Source: Notospermus geniculatus (lineage: Eukaryota; Nemertea; Pilidiophora; Heteronemertea; Lineidae). From it: a DNA stretch of 64,000 nt. Below the pieces are notes generated by a model. It was not told where the DNA came from and did not search any database. It was given only the letters and a program-made list of their open reading frames with translations. Position 1 is the stretch's first letter. Each line of letters begins with the position of its first letter. The translations under genes were made by a program, and so were the position numbers. Shown piece by piece: positions 23,709-35,979 of the stretch. Location of the stretch: assembly GCA_002633025.1 (NCBI GenBank), contig NMRB01000471.1, positions 289,814 to 353,813 of the forward strand, given 5' to 3'.

Positions 23709-24094
23709 ATTTTGACAAGTTAAGTCTTAGTCAAATTACTGATTAGATATTGCATTAATTTCATCAAAATATTCATGCGATGTCTAGATCGTGACCTTTT
23801 TGGACAAAGGGTTTACCGTAAACGTATTTTGTAATCATCACAGGTGACCCCAGGGGGGACTTTATAAACTGATAATTACCGGTAACAATAATGGGTGAAA
23901 CCTTGTCATACGTCATCATGGTGGTATGTGTTGTTGTGATTGCTGTGGCAACCATGTGCAAAGCAAGTCACAACGCAGAAAATCAGCAGTGGATTCCAAG
24001 CTTTATTTTAACAAGTTAAGTCTTAAGTCAAATTACTGAATAAATATTGCATTAATTTCATCAAATTATTCATGCGATGTCTAGATTGTGAGTG
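23709..24094. repeat. Direct repeat pair flanking a 210-bp spacer
   Basis: 23709-23795 and 24008-24094 share ACAAGTTAAGTCTTA, GTCAAATTACTGA, ATATTGCATTAATTTCATCA and TATTCATGCGATGTCTAGAT. The spacer holds sequence also found inverted at 34976-35070. Confidence 0.8.
23791..23880 (-). repeat. Dispersed repeat, copy 1
   Basis: GGACAAAGGGTTTACCGTAA, ACGTATTTTGTAATCATCAC and AGGTGACCCC match 34976-35070 in reverse orientation. Confidence 0.75.
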
Positions 24095-24724
24095 CAAGCG
24101 GGTGTAGGCGGCCTGAAGGCCTAGTGTAGTGGGAGTTGGAAATCAATGAGTTGTCCAATTAGCATCCCGAGAATTCAAGGTACACGTCCTGCATCGGAAA
24201 GCTGAGTTGGCGGAAAAGCCTTTTCACTCCTATTATCATTCCGTTCACCTGGCGCTTGAACAAACAAATCACATGCAAGCCGAGGGTACATTGACCTGAG
24301 AGGCCTTTCCAAACGAAAAAGCATACTGAGGCATATGGTTCTTGGTGCTCGCTCCCTCCATCACCGCAGAAAAACCTACATTAAAGCGGATTGTTCGCGT
24401 CTGTCCAAATGAACCAGTAATAAAACGACCCGTTTTATTCGTACAACTGGTAAATGCATTGCGGCGGCCGCTCCGGAAAATGTTCTGTGGAATCTTTGAC
24501 TCGGCGCGAACAGTCCGTTTTAAGTGACGGAGAGAGAGCGACCATTAGGAATCCTGATTACCACACGAGGAGAGAGGAAAAATCCTCCCATTGGCGTCAA
24601 ATTTTGGACCAGGCTGTGAACCCTACGTCAAGAGATGGTCATTTTCGGTCACAAAGCAAACAAGGAATTGCCTTCCGAACAGAGCATGAAATAATAGCAG
24701 GTTTCTAAGGTGAAAGACATAGCT

Positions 24725-24840
24725 TCCTACCGGACTCGAACCCACGGACCCTCGCATAAGGCATTTCTCCGAAGATGAATGCCAAGTCAGAGACACCATC
24801 TCAACACGCCGGCTCCGAAACGATCTCCTCCCAAACTACC
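24725..24840 (-). mobile_element. tRNA-like SINE fragment
   Basis: On the minus strand a B box GGGTTCGAGTCC (24732-24743) follows GAGGGTCCGT. The A-box region is weak. CTCCGAAACGATCTCCTC next to it is repeated at about 24928-24945, so the fragment belongs to a larger repeat. Confidence 0.4.
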
Positions 24841-25279
24841 GCGTGAAATCCCTTCAGTGGCGCCCGGGATGAGTCGGAGACTTCAAAGACACATGATCGC
24901 TTCCGGTCTTTCAGCTCAGGGGACTCCGAAACGATCTCCTCAGTCCGCCTCCCCCTTTGTGAGTGGTGACGCGAGGGCGCGGGTACTGAGACCCAACCCC
25001 ATCGAGGCTGATCGAGACCCATCGCTTTTCCGGCCTTGCGAACGCGCTGTTCGGGTGATGACCGGAAAAATCCCTCGACATCATTCACTGATCGTTGTGA
25101 TGATAATGTCAACAACATCATTAAAAGATACGGTGCGCTTTTTCAGGGAGAAATCCCCAATGCATGCAGTGGAATCGAGTTTTCGAAGAACTGTGACCAC
25201 GCATGAGACCAAGCAACGAAGATTTCATTTTTATGTGTCTGTGAAAGCCAATTCCGAGTTGGTTTTTTAGCCGTCTGGT

Positions 25280-28200
25280 TAGCCTACTCGGTTATTTCAA
25301 GGTTAAACCTTTATTTCTTCCGCACAGCGTATAGGTTTGCATGGAAACACAACTTTTTAAAAGATAAGCCGGTAAACGTGCGTACGCGCAGCTTCTGAGA
25401 AAGACAACGTCTGTGAACCAAAAAACTGAAAATTCAAATTGATTTTTCTGTTTGCCGAGTTTGCAGATTGCTTCCAGTCGAGATAACCATAAAAACAAAG
25501 AAATATCGTCTGCTGCACGCGAAGAAAAACCTCCTCTTCTACGGAACCTTGAGCTACACCTGCCAAGCCACGGGATGCAGTCGTAATACCAGTCCAGACA
25601 ATAAACCATCCTGGACAACGATATGATACCGTTTCATTTTTTTGTGAACCAGGCACACTCTTGTCTCACCTTGGTTACGGAAATTCAATCAACGTTTCTT
25701 TCTATAAATCTAAATGGTGAATGTTGTGATGATATGTGACGGTAGCCGGCGATGACAGCGACAGTCACAAAAACAGTCACAAGTCCTGTCTGCCGAAGAC
25801 AAAACTACCATTTCACATCAGGACGAATGCACTTTATAAAATTTACCGTGAATTTCGCTTTAGCAAGGTATGACTAAACTCCGTTCGAAACTGAGAAAAT
25901 CCTTGACCTTCGTATTTTGGGAGTACGCCTAAGTGACGCAAGCTATTGGCAGCTATGAAAGTATAGTTAGGAAAAGCGACAAGTCATGAAGTGGAATAGA
26001 ACAGCTGAACCATCAGACACAGCTGCAACTCGCAATTACGTTTGAAGAGCGATTGTGGTTCAGAACAAGCTATATGATATTGATCGAAATGTCCTTACGG
26101 AGACCTGAAACTGCTGAATGTTACACAGAAATCAAACCTCGTATGTTTCTTTTACCCCGATCATTTTGGCATTTGTGGCTGCCGGAAACGTTGGTAGCAC
26201 CACGTCGAGGGATTAAAATGGTATCGGTGAACCTTGACTGCGAAATCCGACTACTATTCTTGTACTACCTGACATTGCTAATGGCTTGTGAATTGATGGA
26301 GCTTACCTGGCTGGCTGCTGAAGTCTGATGCGCATGCACGGCGTACCAGACGCCATCAGCCGACATAATTCACCCTTGACTCGGAAAATCAATGACCTTG
26401 AGACGAAACGATCACGTTCTCGCCCCCTCGTGGAGGGAGGGGGCCGCAAACACCCCCAAAAAACATTTAGTCCTATGGTGCACCGTTCAGGCAACACGTT
26501 ACGAAGGAATCCCTCCTTCGCTTTGGATTTTGCGCACGTAGTAAAAGTCAGCCAGTCGAAAGCAGTCAATGAGCTGAATAAATTATTTATATCAACATAG
26601 AAACTGGGCCAGGCAAATTCAATGTTGCAGGCGGAAAGCGCACGTTCCAGCAATTATTTACTTTTTTTATCACGACGCCATGTATTTTTATGCCAGGCCG
26701 ACAGTAATTTCATGTGCTGGGTGTATCCTGTTTTACCAGGCGGTGGGTTCTATAAACATACAAATTGCCTAGTTAGTCAGAGTTCATTACAGCGAAACGG
26801 GGAATGATACATCGAAGGTTGTAGACGGACTGGTGGCAGCGCGCCAAAGACTCGCCAAGGACACGACGGTGACACATATCGCAAGACGTGGCGTCGATGC
26901 GAACGATAAATGAAAAATGCCGCTGTCCCGCTTCGGCCAAGGACAATGGAGGTCGTTCCTCCCAATGAAATGAAACCATTTCGTTTTGATATATTTAGCC
27001 GCCCCATGAACGTTAGAATTTGATCTCGCATTTTCATTACAATCTTTATTGAGATTTTCGTTTTTTTCGACAGTTTCAAACATTTTTTTAAAGATTACAA
27101 TCGCTGTTAAAATTTAAATACATTGTTTTTTGTTGAACTATTTTTTCACCAGATGGAGAAAATAACGAATTCAACCACTAATTTTTCAATATTATTCTAG
27201 ATTTTTGTAATTTGTTCAAAAATCGTTGATTTTCTATCTCAATTGGTAATTGTTTTCATAAAATCGGTCAGTTTTGTAAAATCGAATTTGAAAATCCCAC
27301 CCAATTTGTGACTTTCATAAAATCCCATCGGAATTTGTCCCTTTTCCAACTCGGAGTTTTCCGACTCATTTTTCTAACTCGGAACTTTCCAACTCTCTAC
27401 TAAAAAAACCAACAAATTTTACTTCTAGCTCGAAATTTCTATGGATGGGGTTAGGGTTAGAAGGGTTAATTTCAATGCCATGAAAGTTTAGTTAATTATT
27501 CTCTCGTTACCACCATCCCGATGTCCAAAATATCTTTTTAAAATATTTGTTGTTATTTTTGTTTTTGTTTCCCGGTTCGGTGGCCCACACAGTCTAAATA
27601 ACCGTGACTAACACCAGACCGTTCGCAACTCTTTCTGCCGGCGAATCGGCAAAAAATAAAAGAACGCGACGCGAGTTTTTAAACCATCTATCTTAAAGTA
27701 CATTTTAACAATAAATCATTAATAAATTCAACCAGAACTTTCTGTTTTGTCCGTTCAAAGAAAGTTATTACAGCACTTAAATGATTATTATTTCGCTCTC
27801 TTCTACTTTTAAGTTCAATCACTATCAGCAAAACCGCGTGCCGCCCGCGGTCACCCGACCTGACCTTGGCGACTGAGTGAGTCTAAAAACTCCAAGTCGG
27901 CTCGGCGACCAACACTTAAAATAAGTTGCAGAAATGTATATTATATAATTTAAATTATATAAAAGAAATATATGAGCTTACCAAACTTAGATATTCCAAC
28001 ATGCATGTTCACAGCTGCATCAGTACCGTGTTTATTATTAAACTAGATCCAATGTTTATGTTTACTTTACAAAGAATACTCATCCCCTTCAGAAGTTTTT
28101 CTATTCCGCCCGCAATATTTCCAAAAATATTACTCCTGTTCACAAAATAATATCCTAAAATGTTTTCAATTTCAAGAAAATATATCCCGAAATTGCCATC

Positions 28201-29640
28201 ACTGTGTGAGACCAGTTAAAAGTTCATTTGAATATAGAGATATTCCTTCGAATTTTCAGGAGGTATCCTGTTCTTGTGGAGCTAAGCTTCTGTTCTGACT
28301 ACCGGTACGTGTACTTCTGGTTTTGAGCTCAATGCCGCGGCGAACCAGGTCGTCTGGAGCGACTGCATGTGCTGCCACCCCGTGTTAGAATGATAAACTA
28401 ATGACACAGTAATGACAACGCGATCGAGGTGACCTGGGGGAGGCGAGTCATGTGACCCGGGTGTGGACGATTCCATGTCCCTGAGAGTACCTGGCGCTCA
28501 ATAATATAGATCAACAGTTACTATATCAGTCTCAGTAGGAGATTAAATATCATTCCACGCGGGGTTCCACCAGTACCGCTTCAGGCTTCATTTTTAATCC
28601 ACTAGGCCCAAGGCAATGTTGGAGTTACCGGGAAAAACACCCTGCTTGACCTTGATTCGGCCTCATGCCACGTCTGATGAGGCCTATACACCCCAAGTCA
28701 TCGTAGTTTTATTGGTGTATAGGCCTAGATACATTCTGATTAGGTTTCTGATTCATTTCTGTCTTAATTTTAATAGTTTTCATCGTCAAGTTATGGACTC
28801 GACGGGTATTCTCGGCCAATCTTGGCCTCGCAGCATGCGGACCTGTCTGACTGTCCCTGACTGTCCGTCTGTGCCAGGACAGGACTCAATATGTCCCCAA
28901 ATCATCTCGACAAATGCGTTTAGGCCTATTTTCACCCACTTTCATTTTCCAACACTTTTTATCAGTACCAGATCGTGGGGTTTCCAGTATCGGAAATTAT
29001 ACGTAAGGGCAGCTACTTTTCAAGATTTTCTAAACTGTCAGGAATTTTTAGCCTTTTTTCCATTAGGGTTCCCCCTTCGGAAGTGCTCTTACGGTGGCCC
29101 TGTTTAGTCAAACCTTTGCCAATTCCAAAGGTAAAGTGAACGTGCACTTTAAACGACCACATGATCATTGATTGTATCCACGCCAAATACGGTATGCATA
29201 TCGGTAAATCGATAAAAATGACCTCGAGAGTCGCCTTTGTTGTTATATCGTTCACGCGCCAATGTGGCAGCTCTCAGCGCCGCCTGTCAATACAAGGAGT
29301 AACTATCAATGCTTTTGACTGNTTACACAAGGCCCTCGTATAATGCCCTTGCGCTGAATTACGAACAGTTCGACCTTCAGAAAATCCCCTCTTTTATTTA
29401 CTTCGTTGTCCCAGCACGACCTCACAAACTGCCGTCAACGCTCCACCAATCACAAACGCGAGTAGTCAGGGGTCAGAGTTGAACATTCCGCCCCGTGTTT
29501 GGCTCAGGGACGAAAAGGCCATGACCCCAGATTATATCAGGACCATTACGCAAAGGCTTCAATAATCAGTTGACACAGGTTATGTAACCTGTCACCGCCG
29601 TATGGTTTGCGGGCATTTTTATCGAACGAGAAAATGACCT
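25280..29640. other. No gene recognised
   Basis: AT-rich in 27.0-28.2 kb; otherwise mixed. Chance frames reach about 160 codons but have no recognised domain and no convincing splice context. One N at 29322. Confidence 0.4.
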
Positions 29641-29659
29641 TTACAAGTTCGCCTGACCG

Positions 29660-29825
29660 GTGTAACGTCTGCCATTGCTCCTCACTTGCCAGTGTTCCCC
29701 ACAATAGACAGACGCATAAACCCGCGATTTGACGATTGGAGACAAACACACACAGAGGCGCCAATCTGTTTTCAAGCGTTTCCCAAACAATGTGCAACAG
29801 GGACACTCACAAGTGTTATACAAAG
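29660..29825 (-). mobile_element. MITE family C copy (inverted, diverged)
   Basis: GGTGTAACGTCTGCCATTGC and CCAGTGTTCCCC at one end. Read on minus, TTGGGAAACGCT and a distant inverted CACTTGTGAGTGTCCC at the other. Confidence 0.5.
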
Positions 29826-30011
29826 AGGTATTGACCCATTCAACACATGCAACTCATGGAGCTCAACTGATATTGCACGACGCAAACGAAGGCCTACCTT
29901 TAGGCCTACAGTCCGACAGCACTGTTACATATTCCAACGCAACCATATGTTATACCAACCTTTTTTCAGTATCGACAGCTGAAGTCGGAGGGGTCCATAC
30001 ATTATTGAAGT

Positions 30012-30205
30012 AGAGTAGAACCTCGCTATTGCGGATACCTTTGGGACTGGGCTCAGCTGTCCGTAATAGTGAGGTGTCCGCAATATTGAAACTCCATCAA
30101 TAACGGACACCAGTCTTTGGAAAATTCGGGACTGGAGAAATCTGTCCGTAATCTTGAGGTGTCCACTGTATTGAGGTGTCCGTGTGTACATGTGTACCAA
30201 TATTG
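30012..30205. mobile_element. Pogo/Tigger-like fragment
   Basis: AGTAGAACCTCGCTATTGCG resembles the AGT(G/A)GAACCTC ends typical of pogo-type elements. It is followed by repeated GGTGTCCG..AATATTGA words in both orientations. A related AGTGGAACCTCTCTTAACAG end lies at about 50489. Confidence 0.5.
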
Positions 30206-30231
30206 AGGTACATGTACATGTAGTTGATAAT

Positions 30232-30360
30232 CGAGAGGTTAAGAAATCGTTCCGGTAACGGTAACACTAACGCTAACGTTATTTTTTACATTGCAAATGA
30301 ACGTCAGAAATAGCGTTAGCGTTAGTGTTATCGTTAACGGAGCGATTTCTTAACCTCTCG
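30232..30360. mobile_element. Foldback element with CGAGAGGTTAAGAAATCG ends
   Basis: The arms CGAGAGGTTAAGAAATCG and CGATTTCTTAACCTCTCG continue through TAACGGTAACACTAACGCTA. The AGGTTNAGAAATC end resembles family D, but the interior differs. Confidence 0.8.
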
Positions 30361-30369
30361 AAAATAACC

Positions 30370-33300
30370 CTTCGGAACCTCTGTCGTTATTCACTCAAAT
30401 ACAAATACTCCAGTTCCATATGTGATTAATACACAACAGCATAAAAAAAGCCATGTAAGCCTTTAGGCTTATACTAAACGTACTCAAAAACTAGGAGACG
30501 TCATGTCCCAACCGCATGACTTTTACCGAAAAAAAATTCAACTGAAATTGCGCCAACGACCAGTTAACCTCGCTGACCGACGAAGTGGTTTTTTTGGCAG
30601 GTTTCCCAAGGTTTTATCCAGCCCGTGGCAGCGACACAAGGCCTATAAATCTCAAGTAAACCACGAGATCATTATCTGGTAATACATATTGAATCACATG
30701 CATAATTTCTTATGATACCTCATTCATATTAGTCGTTTTCATATTTTCCAATTGAATTCTGTAGGGATGGCAGAATTTCTCTACTACATGTACGGTGGCC
30801 CATAAGGGACATCGTATATTTTCAATCATTTACTCTAATTTTTTTGAGTAAAATGTTGTGGAGTAAAATACTAGTATTTCAACGCGGTGCAAATCATTTA
30901 AACCATTACCAGGTAAAACTTACAGTTATTTTCCTGCACTTATATAATAAATCCTTTCACCCCGGGATATCACGGGGATATCACCACCCAAAAGACCCAT
31001 AAACTGGGTCATCGTTTTGAAGTGCTGATTAGGACAACCGTATCATTGTACTTGTTCATATTGGCAACAAAACGAGAATACTGGTCAGCAATATTTATAA
31101 AACAGGAAGGTCAAAAGGATTGGCGATTTTCTGGGAATTTTTGCAACCGGGAAGGTATTTCGTCAACCTTGAGTGTCGCGAGATGACTCAGTATCCGATC
31201 TCCTTGACCGCCGGAAAGGTCAAATCTATGTTTGGTATGTCTTCATTCTGATGGAATTCCGCTCATGATGTCGCCATCATGGTAACTTAACAGAGGGTCG
31301 AGCGACGTTACATAATTCACGCGAAAGGAAAAACTCACCACAAAGAAACGTCAGCTAAAAGTGATTGATGAACACAGGTAATTGGCCAATTGCCCAAATC
31401 ATGTGACATCGGATTCGCCCAATGAATGTCATTATAATTCAACAGCAACTTCCTCATTTTTATCAATATACTCCATTTAAGTCTGCGACTGGATTTCACC
31501 CAGTCAATGATGAAACAAAACGCAATAAATACCCATGTTTTCAAACATTCTGTAAAAGTACATAATTACAAGGAAGTCTTCGAAAGTCTCTTAATTCAAT
31601 CAATTTTGCATTCACTGAAAAGGCCAATTTTTTTTCCAAAAAGAAAATTTTAAAAAAAAACACTTGCAAAGCGCATGGAACCCATCAAATATGTGCTCAT
31701 AATTGGAAAGTTCACAAGGACCGCTTTCCATGGTAGGGTTTGTGGAAAATGTTAAGTTTTTTACCTTGTGGGGTCTGCGTTTTTTACTGGGTCTTAGGTC
31801 TTAGGTGTTTGTTTTCATACACCCCAGGATTTGGTAGGTTTATTAATTTCAATGAAATTAATAAACTCAGCAGTGAACGGGTTATACCACTTCTGAACCC
31901 AAAAAAAGTAGACGCAATTCTAATCCTCAGGTCTGCCATCCTGAGGTAAATCAGCCCCTCCCACCGTCACCGCACTCGAGAGAAAACCTCCGAATGGATC
32001 CTAGCTGCTCGCTCAGAGAAACCAAAAGGTCAACTATATTTAGCGCGGCTTCGTGGTCAGACTCTTGGTCAGTCTGGTTACATAATCCCAAGGCCAGGCC
32101 GATTGACCTTTAAGTGACCAGGCCGTTAAGAATAGCAGTGAGTCAAGGTATCCAGTGTTGAATGATGCTATTAGGGTATTGACCAGACGGATTACCTCAG
32201 AACCATCTGTGGGAGGGGATCTTATAATGGAACCTTTGAAGAGGGGAAAAAACATCCCGCGAAGTGCTGAAAAAGGTCGAGACTTTTTATGGCCACAGCG
32301 ACTTACAAAGAACGGCATCAGCAACATGTTGGGACAAATTTGGAGAAGAAAGTTTCCAAAGAACGTTTTCAAAGAAGTTTCCAAAGAGGAAAGGAGGAAA
32401 GTTGAAAAAGAAGACGAAAATCTTCCAACGTGATGATAAGAAAAAAGATTATTTGACGCTATATGTAAAGTCAAAACGCCTAAATCAAAACTCTTGAGAA
32501 AAAATAGTACGTGTTACAAAACTCTCACTCAGTCATTAGGCCAAAGGCAGAATCCGAAGATAGAATTAACAGGCCTACTTTCTGCATGAAAATTTGGTTA
32601 CTTGTGGTATAGGCCTACTTATATTTGCACATATTCTACTTTTTCCGTGCCTACATTAAGCCTACCATCTGAGAGAGAACATGTTGTTGTTAGGCCGTGA
32701 AGGGTTAGCATCCTTTCTTACTACAATAGGAAGAATTTTATCGAAAACGTTTGACTGTGTAACACACTGATCTGCTGCCTCAGCATAATATTCGCATATC
32801 TTAGCAACATTTCAGATGAAAATATCATACGGTACCATGGAAACATACCCCGTATCATCCATGCCACAAATAAGTAAATAAATGTATGCAGAATCTGACG
32901 ATATTCACACGGTTACCATGGATTTGGCAATAAATACGCCGCGGGATAGTAACTGTTAACATGCAACAAGAGACAAGAATGATGATGAAAACAGCGAAAT
33001 CAGAAATCGGTGGAATAAAAATATTCTTACCATTCCAATAAAAGCTTCAAAATACACGAATGTGTAATAAAACGTTGTCAAATTCAGCTGATTCCTTTTC
33101 CCGCTCTCTCTGTTCCGTTTGTTGTCACTTTTCGCCGAATAAACCGCTAATTTCTGTCCTTTTTCACAAAAGTTAACATGCACCTCCTTTCAACGACGAA
33201 TGTACTGCCCTGACCCAATTCCTCTCATGCAAATCGGGTCAATATATCCTCGCAACCAGCGTGCAAGCTCGCAGACTATTTTAATATTTACAAACAAAAA

Positions 33301-34010
33301 AATCGTCTGGTAATGGGGGAGTCAAAAGAACAGCCGATTCAGCATCCACGGTTCTGTTGCTTCCTGTTCACTGATCGGTGAGCCTTCCTCGAATGATGGA
33401 CACCAGAATCGTCGCCTCAGCGTGAGTTTGTTGTGATGTGAATGGTCAACACTCCCAGGTCTTACATCACAGACGACAGACCAGCCATTCACTGGGTGAC
33501 CTTGGCCGCGCACCAGACAAAATTACATTTTATCCGAAAAATTGCCGACGAAAACACAAATTTGGACAAGTCCTTAGTGTATTTGAATGTTCTCTAACGT
33601 CGCGATGAAAAATGTGAAGATTTTGTTAAAAATGGACAGATTTGAAGCAGTTTTGCCGGAGATTGTATCAGGAACACGTTGATAAAAGGACATTCCATTG
33701 GCATGATCAATACGCTGTATATAGAACTATAATCATATACATGGATGCCCGAGCGGCAAGGTTATCCCACAGTAGAGACACCTAACCGTGGCATCCGTTA
33801 ACTAATTTTATTTTTTTACATTTCTTCGGAATTTATTTGGCGCCATTTTTGATTTGTGCGACTCTAATATCACGCTGCTTTCAATATATTTATTTGCCGC
33901 TGTCATTAACGTGAGAGGCAGATTTCATTTGCTACCCAGCCAAATAAATTAGACCTTCTAAAAAGGAACAGACTCAGTGTAGGCCCTACGACTGGTCGAC
34001 CAAGAAACGT
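30370..34010. other. No gene recognised
   Basis: Intergenic-looking sequence. A 29-bp palindrome GTTTATTAATTTC / GAAATTAATAAAC is at about 31837-31866. Chance frames around 32.0-32.5 kb overlap on both strands and show no family motif. Confidence 0.4.
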
Positions 34011-34020
34011 GCAGTACACG

Positions 34021-34212
34021 AAAGGCGCTGCTCCACGTGACAGTTTTCTGTCGAAAGTTTTCTGTCAGATAGTAACTGTCCAAATATTATCCCGTGGAAG
34101 TTGTTCAGCTAGTGACTATATGACAGCTATTATTGCTAGTGTCTGACAGCAATAATTGACTATCTGACAGCAATACTTTCGACAGAAAACTGTCACGTGG
34201 AGCGGCGCCTTT
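34021..34212. mobile_element. Foldback element, 192 bp
   Basis: AAAGGCGCTGCTCCACGTGA and the inverse TCACGTGGAGCGGCGCCTTT. The arms continue through CAGTTTTCTGTCGAAAG, and the interior is rich in CTGTCAGATAGT / CTGACAGCAATA words. Confidence 0.8.
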
Positions 34213-34523
34213 AGAAGTTCTCAGACTGTGAAAGCCCATTTTGTAATTGGCATCACAAGCAACAATCTCTTGCTGTAAATCACCCTTCTAGAAAGAAATG
34301 GCGTTATTGCATCAGTAGGCCTATGACCCAATGTAGTTAAGGAAAGGTCAGGTCAGTTCATCGTTCGACTCATTTATAAATAGGCCTAGCGATGCTTCAT
34401 GTCATAATCAAAGTGCAATGATCAGGGAAAGGTTATCTACCGGGTCATCAACGCACGCGACGTTGATAAAAACAAGCATCAGTGTAATGATAAAGGAACT
34501 ATCAGTGAAATCAGAAAGATCAC

Positions 34524-34683
34524 GGTGTAACATCCGCCAGTGTTTCCGTACGCCAATGTTTCCCCTTATTATTTGGGAAACGCTACAGATCGACACGTTT
34601 CTCTGTGTGTCCCCTATTTATTCTGTCACAGAACAACAGGGGAACATTCAGAGATGGGGAACATTCAAAAACGTTACACCGGG
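34524..34683 (+). mobile_element. MITE family C copy
   Basis: GGTGTAACATCCGCCAGTGT at the left and the inverted GGGGAACATTC..AACGTTACACC at the right. The internal TTGGGAAACGCT..ATCGACACGTTTCTC is shared with the partial copy at 13640-13715. Confidence 0.65.
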
Positions 34684-34975
34684 AGAGTGGAGAGCATTTT
34701 TCGGCGGTCACCACGATCGGCTGGAGTCGGCCTTTAAAACCGATCTCCAACGCAGAGGTCAGACGGTTTCACCCACTGAAAGTGGAGCAGCCGAAAAAAT
34801 GCGCAACAACACGCAGCGGAGGAGTTTGTTTTAAAACAAGGCTTTCCAATGGATGCGCTCTTTTTATAACAGGGGCAAGATCTGGGACGCACTCCATCCC
34901 AAGGCCACGACCACGCGTGTACGCGGCTAATCCCTGTCATTGACGTCAGTCACGACAGGTTTTCACCTATTATTG

Positions 34976-35070
34976 TTAATTATCAGTTTATATACATGTA
35001 TTTATTCCCCTCGGGGTCACCTGTGATGATTGCACAATACGTTTACGGTAAACCCTTTGTCCACAAAGGT
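34976..35070 (+). repeat. Dispersed repeat, copy 2
   Basis: GGGGTCACCTGTGATGATTG, ACAATACGTTTACGGTAAAC and CCTTTGTCC are the inverse of 23791-23880. Confidence 0.75.
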
Positions 35071-35168
35071 GAACAAGGTCGCGCGAGCAACCCGTGTGTG
35101 TGTTATTTTGTTCGAAGCTTGGAGGATCCTCCAAGTTCGAAGTGTCGTCTAACAGTGCCAGTGGTCAT

Positions 35169-35296
35169 CAATAGGGAGGTTTCGCAAGCGCCCGGTTATG
35201 CCATACGACGACGTTTATCTATTGTTTGGGTATACCCACACAATAGATAAACGTCGTCGTCGGGCCTAACCGGGCGCTTGCGAAACCTCCCTATTG
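35169..35296. mobile_element. Near-perfect foldback, 128 bp
   Basis: CAATAGGGAGGTTTCGCAAG at the left and its exact inverse at the right. The arms extend about 58 bp (..GCGCCCGGTTA.., ..ACGACGTTTATCTATTG) to a small loop around GGGTATACCC. Confidence 0.85.
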
Positions 35297-35555
35297 TGCC
35301 GCCTTCAACGCTCACGTCACACAAAGTCGGACTCGGGCTGCTGCAGGCCCGTATTTACGGCGTGGCAAAACAGCCCGACCGAGTCATTTTTGACCAGTTC
35401 ACCTCCAAGAATGGGACAAGAGGTCAGTTCCACTCAAGGAATCGTTTGATTAAAAACGTGATACGGAAAAGGATTTTCTTGTAAATGACTTAATAATCTT
35501 GGAAGTGTAAAAAAATTATTCTCTCATGTTCGTGTGTGTAGAGCTAAAAATCCAC

Positions 35556-35975
35556 CATTGATTTTCAAGCTGATTTTGCGTTGCGACTTGCTTTGCAACT
35601 GGATTGAGTGGACTCGCTAGACGCTAGACGAAGACCAATGGCGAAGATGTGGTCAATTTCAGTCGGCAATCGGTCGGTGACCGATATCAGTTCCTTGCGA
35701 TCGTATTCAATCGCAGGTGGCAGTTGTCAAATCAAGTCGCAAGGTAGGAATCCACTGCTGATTTTCTGCTTTGCGACTTGCGTTGCAACCGGCTACCTGC
35801 GTGCGATTGAGGACGATCACAAGGAACTGATACCGGTCGCCGACCGATTGCCGACTGAAATTGACCACATCTTCGCCATTGGTGGAAATCACGTCTAGCG
35901 AGTCCACGACGGCGATCGAGTGTCCAGTTGCAACGCAAGTCGCAACGAAAAATCAGCTTGAAAATCAAAATCAAT
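35556..35975. repeat. Large foldback, about 420 bp, arms about 190 bp
   Basis: The left arm ATTGATTTTCAAGCTGATTT.., GGACTCGCTAGACG, CCAATGGCGAAGATGTGGTC, AATTTCAGTCGGCAATCGGT.. is mirrored at the right. Sub-blocks (GCGTTGCGACTTGC, GTCGCAA) also repeat within each arm. Confidence 0.85.
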
Positions 35976-35979
35976 CGTA

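Noticed and set aside
24801-25121. VEGFFRSS string suggesting a receptor DNA-binding domain
   Set aside because: No cysteine pattern around it; chance match in a repeat-overlapping frame.
24779-25270. 163-codon plus-strand open frame
   Set aside because: It overlaps a tRNA-like SINE fragment and an internally repeated block, has no recognised domain, and the opposite strand is also open over much of it.
26773-26979. Possible zinc-finger exon (CDMCHRRV..C..C) for the nuclear receptor
   Set aside because: Cysteine spacing and surrounding residues do not fit the C4 nuclear-receptor finger, and there is no CKGFFRR-like segment.
28616-29107. 163-codon plus-strand frame
   Set aside because: Composition is typical of translated AT-rich noncoding DNA; no homologous motif was recognised.
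34418-34834. 138-codon plus-strand frame
   Set aside because: Covers the family C MITE and its flanks; its repeat copies at 13.6 and 29.7 kb are not conserved as protein.
35608-35974. Paired open frames beginning MDSLD on both strands
   Set aside because: These are the two arms of the 35556-35975 foldback read in opposite directions, not two genes.
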